This document shows, piece by piece, positions 60,324 through 64,000 of a stretch of DNA of 64,000 nt (position 1 is its first letter; every line of letters begins with the position of its first letter). Both the position numbers and the translations under genes were made by a program. This DNA comes from Magicicada septendecula. Its lineage: Eukaryota > Arthropoda > Insecta > Hemiptera > Cicadidae. The notes beneath the pieces are model-generated. The model was not told where the DNA came from. It did no database searches and saw only the letters and a program-made list of their open reading frames with translations. The stretch is from contig CM068373.1 of the NCBI GenBank assembly GCA_034769895.1, positions 199,248,134 through 199,312,133 of the forward strand. The letters are read 5' to 3'.

Positions 60324-60584
60324 ATGTGCGGGTTAGATTTGACACCTGACTTTGAAGTCGAAAACGAGAGACTGAAAACCTTTACATCATGGCCTGTGCA
60401 TTTCATCAGTCCAACCGCTATGGTTGCCGCAGGCTTTCATTACACAAATGAAATTGACAGGGTTCGATGTTCATTTTGCGGTATAGAAATCTTTCGTTGG
60501 AAAGAGGGTGACGATCCGATTGTGTTACACACGCGATGGTCACCACAGTGTCGTTACTTAAAACGGTTAGCACATCATTTGTAG
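60324..60584 (+). CDS. Single-BIR protein (inhibitor-of-apoptosis-like)
   Basis: 86 aa, almost entirely one baculoviral IAP repeat (BIR). The sequence shows RLKTFTSWP, then AAGFHYT, then the zinc ligands Cys49-x2-Cys52-x16-His69-x6-Cys76. Around these are the hallmark W-K-EGDDP and HTRWSPQC segments. Ligand spacing is canonical, so the fold should form. There is no RING or CARD domain, so ubiquitin-ligase activity is not expected. Cellular and viral BIR proteins bind caspases or IAP antagonists, and a blocking role in host cell death would fit a virus-like element; that is inference. It lies between two element genes (48 bp after one, 14 bp before the next) in the same orientation, so it is part of the element and was probably captured from a host. 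Confidence 0.92.
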   Translation: MCGLDLTPDFEVENERLKTFTSWPVHFISPTAMVAAGFHYTNEIDRVRCSFCGIEIFRWKEGDDPIVLHTRWSPQCRYLKRLAHHL

Positions 60585-60598
60585 CGTGCAGTCGTACA

Positions 60599-61465
60599 AT
60601 GGTTGTGGACAAGTTCGGGAGACATCAAAGCGCCGTGAGCGTGCGACGAGAAACAAAAAGACAATTACGCGATACTGTAGGATTTAAGATTACGAATGAT
60701 GGGCATATAGATGTTGAAAACAAAAAGATCCGCAATCTGAACGAACCGGATGCAGCAAAGGATGCTGTATCTCTGACTTATATGCAAACACATTGTCTGC
60801 TACTCGATGATGAACGTAAAAGCGTGGACGTTAAAGGGTGTAGATTGAAAAATGTTGATACTCCTGTAGACGTTAAATACGTAGTCAACAAATATTACGT
60901 TGATGACAACTGTATACAACACTCGAGTCAAGAGAGAGGTGAGGTCATCGATGCACGAGATCGATGGGTAATCAATGTTCGAAGTCCGGAACAAGCGACC
61001 GATGCGGTTAACAAAAACTATGTAGACTCGAACGTCATTAAAAAAGTATCGAACAGCTATTTGTTTGGGCAGAGCTGGTTGTCGGGAGTGAGTTCACCGA
61101 TTTTTGCAGATGACGCGGTTAACGTAAAATACATGTTGCAGAACACCGTTAGCTTGGGCGAAGATGGTGTTTTCAAAGCGGCGGAAAAGAGAATAACAGA
61201 CGTAGCGGATGGTTTTGCGGAGAGCGATGCTGTTAACTTACAACAATTAAATGACGTGAGACGATACGTAAAGAGCGAGATGTATAAAGTCGTTAAAACA
61301 TTTCAGTATCAACTGGATTACTACTTATTGAAATTGTCTAAGCCACGTAGTTCAGAAGACGAGTGGACACTCGACACGAAGGAAATAAAAAGGTTAACAG
61401 ATGAATACGATAAAAACACAGAAGAGAAAGACTGGAGATCGGTTTACGATGTACAACAACGTTAA
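60599..61465 (+). CDS. Putative fibre protein with phage-fibre-like repeats
   Basis: 288 aa, starting at MVVDKFGRHQ. It contains five copies of a short repeat spaced 37-42 residues apart: I-x-N-L/V-x-x-P...DAVNxxYVD-like at residues 43-63, 81-103, 123-144, 160-180 and 198-219. The clearest copies read INVRSPEQATDAVNKNYVD and ITDVADGFAESDAVNLQQL. Such DAVNK-YVD repeats are typical of trimeric phage tail fibres and similar adhesins. The C-terminal 60 residues are charged and probably helical. The role suggested is a virion spike or attachment fibre, by analogy with adenovirus fibre in a related capsid plan; this is inference. The gene overlaps the next ORF by 17-65 bp depending on its start. 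Confidence 0.72.
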   Translation: MVVDKFGRHQSAVSVRRETKRQLRDTVGFKITNDGHIDVENKKIRNLNEPDAAKDAVSLTYMQTHCLLLDDERKSVDVKGCRLKNVDTPVDVKYVVNKYYVDDNCIQHSSQERGEVIDARDRWVINVRSPEQATDAVNKNYVDSNVIKKVSNSYLFGQSWLSGVSSPIFADDAVNVKYMLQNTVSLGEDGVFKAAEKRITDVADGFAESDAVNLQQLNDVRRYVKSEMYKVVKTFQYQLDYYLLKLSKPRSSEDEWTLDTKEIKRLTDEYDKNTEEKDWRSVYDVQQR

Positions 61466-61994
61466 GAGGAAAAAGGGGTGGGGCGTCGGAAACGTGCTTA
61501 AAAACGTTGTACCGTCCGTTGTTTCGTCAGTTATCAATCGAGCGGTGGACGCACTACCTGTCGAATTACATCTGCCGGGTTACAGATTCTGTGGACCGGG
61601 CACGAAACTCGAAGAAAGATTAGCGCGTGGTGATCGTGGAATCAATCAACTAGACGAAGCCTGTCACGAACACGACATCGCTTACGCTCAATACAAAGAC
61701 AACGAAAGTAGACGTATTGCAGATCGTAAACTCCCGGAAAAAGCGTGGGGACGGGTAAAGGCTTTGGATTCGGGTATCAGCGAACGAGCTTATGCGACAG
61801 CAGTTGCAGCGGCCATGAAAGCAAAATCAGCGATAGGAAGCGGTCGACGTCGTAAAAATAAAAAGAATGTGAGTAGTCGTGGTCGTGGTGCTGGTGGTGG
61901 GATGAAGAAGAGGAGGAAGAGAACTGTCCGAACCGCTAGGAAAAAGAAGAGAACTGCGTCCGGATTGTATCTACGTCCGTACCGAAAAAACTAA
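61449..61994 (+). CDS. Phospholipase A2-like protein with basic C-terminal tail
   Basis: 181 aa from ATG 61449, or 197 aa from the in-frame ATG at 61401; both overlap the fibre gene. Residues 43-80 carry a PLA2-type core like that of parvovirus VP1: a GYRFCGPGT calcium-loop-like segment and LDEACHEHDIAY with the His75-Asp76 catalytic pair. A hydrophobic stretch (VLKNVVPSVVSSVI) precedes it. After residue 130 the protein becomes very basic (RRRKNKK, KKRRKRTVRTARKKKR), as in DNA-binding core proteins. A combined membrane-penetration and DNA-core role is possible. The last codons before TAA form A AAA AAC, which may direct ribosomes into the overlapping protease frame. Adintovirus-type elements are known to carry PLA2-like genes. 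Confidence 0.82.
   Translation: MYNNVKRKKGWGVGNVLKNVVPSVVSSVINRAVDALPVELHLPGYRFCGPGTKLEERLARGDRGINQLDEACHEHDIAYAQYKDNESRRIADRKLPEKAWGRVKALDSGISERAYATAVAAAMKAKSAIGSGRRRKNKKNVSSRGRGAGGGMKKRRKRTVRTARKKKRTASGLYLRPYRKN
61985..61991 (+). promoter_or_regulatory. Candidate -1 ribosomal frameshift site (A AAA AAC)
   Basis: The zero-frame codons CGA AAA AAC TAA contain the canonical X XXY YYZ heptamer A AAA AAC in the correct phase, immediately before the PLA2-like ORF's stop. Slipping -1 enters the frame (CTA ATT CAC...) that encodes the adenain-like protease, which has no ATG of its own upstream of its conserved N-terminus. A downstream pseudoknot was not identified by eye. Confidence 0.6.
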
Positions 61995-62362
61995 TTCACA
62001 TACCGCTCCGCCCGTTGTCCGAAGATGAATTACGAGTATACGCAAAAAAGCTAAACATACCGTATTTTAGAGGTGTTTACATGCGTAACGCATTACCGGA
62101 TACAGCGCCGTGGAAGAACGAAAGCGTCATCGTAAATTTGGACGACGAGAGCGGACCGGGAACCCACTGGGTATGTTACAAGAAGCGTGGAAATCGAGTA
62201 CACTATTTTGACGGGTTCGGTAATTTACGTCCACCTCTCGAGCTGATGCAATATTTTGGTGATACAGCCGACGTTCGTTACAACTATGAACGGAAGCAAC
62301 CTCCTAACACGGTCATCTGCGGTCATTTATGTTTAGACTTTTTATTGTCTTCTGATCAGTAA
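61991..62362 (+). CDS. Adenain-like cysteine protease, probably expressed by -1 frameshifting
   Basis: C5-family maturation protease that cleaves capsid precursors. The conserved start RVYAKKLNIPYFRGVYMRN is followed by the catalytic His in GTHWVCY (62165-62167), the acidic residue in HYFDGFG (Asp, 62210-62212), the oxyanion Gln in KQPPNTV and the catalytic Cys in VICGHLCLDF (62318-62320). All are present. The frame is open from 61940, after a TAG, but has no ATG before the conserved region; the first ATG (62090) would delete part of the conserved N-terminus, and the TTG at 62015 is not a likely eukaryotic start. The ORF lies in -1 relative to the PLA2-like gene, just after the slippery site. 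It ends 8 bp before the minor capsid gene. Leaky non-ATG initiation or splicing are alternatives. Confidence 0.9.
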   Translation, partial: LIHIPLRPLSEDELRVYAKKLNIPYFRGVYMRNALPDTAPWKNESVIVNLDDESGPGTHWVCYKKRGNRVHYFDGFGNLRPPLELMQYFGDTADVRYNYERKQPPNTVICGHLCLDFLLSSDQ

Positions 62363-62370
62363 ACTTCAAC

Positions 62371-63096
62371 ATGTCGTCGCTAACGGTCACCGTGACGGGT
62401 ACCGACGCTGCGAATCTCGTGTGTAACTTTTTCCCACCTCTCGAGTTATACGGTGAATGGTACGTTGGTCTATTGGATTTTACATCGTATAATTCAATAC
62501 CAAACGTTACTGAAGGAAAAAATAATGCATTTCCAGTAAAAATTTCCAAGGATCAGTGGTCCGTCATCAAGTTGCCTACCGGCACCTACGAAATCAGTGA
62601 TATCGAAACGTATCTGCAGAAACAGTTAGGCGAGAGAACAATCAGTTTACGTCCAAACAACAACACATTAAAGTGTGAAATTTACTGTAAGCATGTCATC
62701 GACTTTTCGTATACACCGAATACCATTGCAAGTATGTTAGGATTTAAGGAGAATCAGCAGCTGGAAGCGTATAAAACACACGAGTCGAACGTACCCGTCG
62801 ACATAATCAAAGTTAACACCGTTCACGTACGGAGTAATATCGTACAGGGTGCGTACAAGGACGGCCAGGACCAGCACACGTTGCATTCGTTTTATCCGAC
62901 CGTGGCACCAGGTTTCAAAATAGTTGAAACGCCGACAAACGTAATATACTTACCGGTAAACGTACAACGCGTTGACAACATAATTTTGTCTCTCGTTGAT
63001 CAGGACGGGGATTTAGTCGATTTTCGCGGTGAAGTTATCACGATACGACTGCATCTGAAAATATGGGATTGTATTTCGGACAAACGTCACCTGTAA
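62371..63096 (+). CDS. Minor capsid protein (penton, single jelly-roll)
   Basis: 241 aa. It matches the Maverick penton-type minor capsid protein: an N-terminal strand pattern with WYVGLLDFTSYNSIPNV, a YEISDIETYL segment, SMLGFKENQ, the central VPVDIIKVNTVHVRSNIV block and the C-terminal DQDGDLVDFRGEVITIRLHL. These proteins form the pentameric vertices of the icosahedral capsid, with the major capsid protein on the faces. No break is seen and the length is usual. It begins 8 bp after the protease stop and ends 114 bp before the major capsid gene. Confidence 0.92.
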   Translation: MSSLTVTVTGTDAANLVCNFFPPLELYGEWYVGLLDFTSYNSIPNVTEGKNNAFPVKISKDQWSVIKLPTGTYEISDIETYLQKQLGERTISLRPNNNTLKCEIYCKHVIDFSYTPNTIASMLGFKENQQLEAYKTHESNVPVDIIKVNTVHVRSNIVQGAYKDGQDQHTLHSFYPTVAPGFKIVETPTNVIYLPVNVQRVDNIILSLVDQDGDLVDFRGEVITIRLHLKIWDCISDKRHL

Positions 63097-63210
63097 AAAG
63101 GGAGTGTGTACGAAAGAAACATGGTAGTCGGTGTTCAACGTTGAAACGATTGACATCAAGGAACAAGCGTTTCTTACTTTCACTTGGATTCAAATTATAC
63201 GATTAAAATA

Positions 63211-64000
63211 ATGTCGGGTGAAATTCTAGCTATCGAACGAGGAGCGGCTTTCGATAACAGAATCGTTGAGTTCGAATATCGTACGCACACACCGTATGCT
63301 TCCACCCGATACGGTAACAACGATGAAATACGTATACCCATCCAACACCAGGATGTTTTCACTTTACCGGCGGAGAGTTTTCTGTACATCGAAGGAACAT
63401 TGACCAAGGTTAACGCTACCGACACAGCGTTGAACGTGAAATTAATCAACAATGCAATGGCTTTCTTGTTTGAGGAGATCCGTTACGAAGTGTGCGGTGT
63501 GGAAGTAGATCGTACGAAAAACGTTGGAATTACAAGCACTGTGAAATTTTTACTATCGAGCAATGAGCATGAAAGAAAGCATCTAATCAATGCAGGATGG
63601 GTGACGACAACCGACGAGTCGTTGACAGTACACGAGAGTACCGGTGATTTTACGTTTTGTCTTCCGTTAAAAATGCTACTCGGTTTCAACGAAGACTATA
63701 CACGCATCATGCTGAACGTTAAGCAAGAATTGATTCTGTTGCGTACCTCTACCGATCAGAACGCAATGGTGCTAAAAGAATCAGGTGCAACTGCAAACGG
63801 TAATCTCGTAATAAACAAAGTACACTGGAAGATGCCCTATGTGCGCGTGTCAAACAAGTATCGAATACCGCTATTGGAGCATATCGAGGAGGATCATGAA
63901 CTGGTGATGCCGTTCCGCAGTTGGGAATTGCACGAGTATCCCGTTCTACCGACGACAAATCGACATTCGTGGACCTTGAAGACATCGTCACAGTTGGAAA
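63211..64000 (+). CDS. Major capsid protein (double jelly-roll), 5' part, cut by window edge
   Basis: The ORF opens at ATG 63211 (MSGEILAIERG) and stays open to the last base, giving 263 codons of a protein that usually has several hundred more. Recognisable segments include the N-terminal VEFEYRTHTPY, the IPIQHQDVFTLPAESFLYIEG strand pair, FLFEEIRYEVCGVEVD, the FCLPLKMLLGFNEDY segment, and KVHWKMPYVRVSNKY. These are typical of the first jelly-roll of Maverick/adintovirus hexon-like proteins. It forms the capsid faces. The gene order protease, minor capsid, major capsid is normal for this group. Confidence 0.92.
   Translation, partial: MSGEILAIERGAAFDNRIVEFEYRTHTPYASTRYGNNDEIRIPIQHQDVFTLPAESFLYIEGTLTKVNATDTALNVKLINNAMAFLFEEIRYEVCGVEVDRTKNVGITSTVKFLLSSNEHERKHLINAGWVTTTDESLTVHESTGDFTFCLPLKMLLGFNEDYTRIMLNVKQELILLRTSTDQNAMVLKESGATANGNLVINKVHWKMPYVRVSNKYRIPLLEHIEEDHELVMPFRSWELHEYPVLPTTNRHSWTLKTSSQLE

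Larger units (their letters stand above)
52673..64000 (+). mobile_element. Maverick/Polinton (adintovirus-like) element, left part
   Basis: The gene set is diagnostic: protein-primed family B DNA polymerase, retroviral-type integrase with chromodomain, A32-like packaging ATPase, adenain-type protease, penton-type minor capsid protein and double-jelly-roll major capsid protein, all within about 10 kb. The right part, with the rest of the major capsid gene and the right terminal inverted repeat, is outside the window. I could not define the left terminal inverted repeat because its partner is not visible; it may lie anywhere between about 50500 and 52600. Genes are closely packed, often with overlaps or gaps below 60 bp. 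The polymerase has a one-base frameshift, so this copy may be immobile while other genes remain open. Confidence 0.93.

Noticed and set aside
55985..63991. Minus-strand ORFs antisense to the Maverick genes
   Set aside because: All sit opposite conserved genes and show no recognisable motifs.
52673..64000. Prophage or bacterial origin, suggested by fibre-like repeats and family B polymerase
   Set aside because: Chromodomain integrase, BIR domain, adenain and Maverick capsid proteins identify a eukaryotic element.

Overview
The window looks like invertebrate nuclear DNA built from two kinds of mobile element. Evidence for a eukaryotic host is the Penelope-like retroelement, the Maverick/Polinton virus-like element, long CT/CA/TA microsatellites and the lack of any bacterial-style operon. 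The species cannot be named from the sequence.

Positions 1-49699 are one head-to-tail array of a very AT-rich Penelope-like element (PLE). There are 19 members: a 5'-cut unit at the left edge, 17 complete units of 2734-2739 bp, and a truncated unit ending at 49699. Each complete unit encodes a degenerate protein with an N-terminal region, the PLE-typical DKG motif, reverse transcriptase (RT) motifs and a C-terminal GIY-YIG endonuclease with a CCHH motif. Between one unit's endonuclease stop and the next unit's start codon lies a short non-coding link. It carries a predicted type I hammerhead ribozyme, present 18 times with no change seen in the core. No unit has an intact reading frame. All share a TAA after the N-terminal region, and all but one lack a base just before the endonuclease. 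The left eight units are nearly identical and share YGDD. The right units are more varied, keep YVDD, and three of them (35098, 37833, 43304) keep an unshifted RT core. This suggests recent amplification and homogenisation of a dead copy, with older units on the right.

Positions 49700-52000 hold no convincing complete gene. They contain degenerate short repeats (TGACGTCA-bearing and GGTACCC-bearing), a possible tRNA-derived SINE relic, microsatellites, and a decayed partial copy of the unknown minus-strand gene at 52004-52513.

Positions 52673-64000 are the left part of a Maverick/Polinton (adintovirus-like) element that runs off the right edge. A small conserved gene on the minus strand and protein-primed DNA polymerase B on the plus strand diverge from a C-rich, repeat-filled 1-kb leader. 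Plus-strand genes follow: integrase with chromodomain, A32-like packaging ATPase, a conserved Maverick protein of unknown role, a single-BIR protein, a fibre-like repeat protein, a phospholipase A2-like protein with a basic tail, an adenain-like protease, the penton-type minor capsid protein and the major capsid protein (cut by the edge). Together these cover replication, integration, packaging, maturation and capsid formation. The polymerase has a one-base frameshift near its C-terminus.

The most notable points are: (1) the protease has no upstream ATG and lies in the -1 frame of the PLA2-like ORF, whose last codons form the slippery heptamer A AAA AAC directly before its stop, which predicts programmed -1 frameshifting; (2) the 18-copy hammerhead-punctuated PLE array; (3) a possible phage-like attachment fibre and a BIR protein inside a Maverick; (4) TATA-like boxes about 45 nt before the ATG of several Maverick genes.
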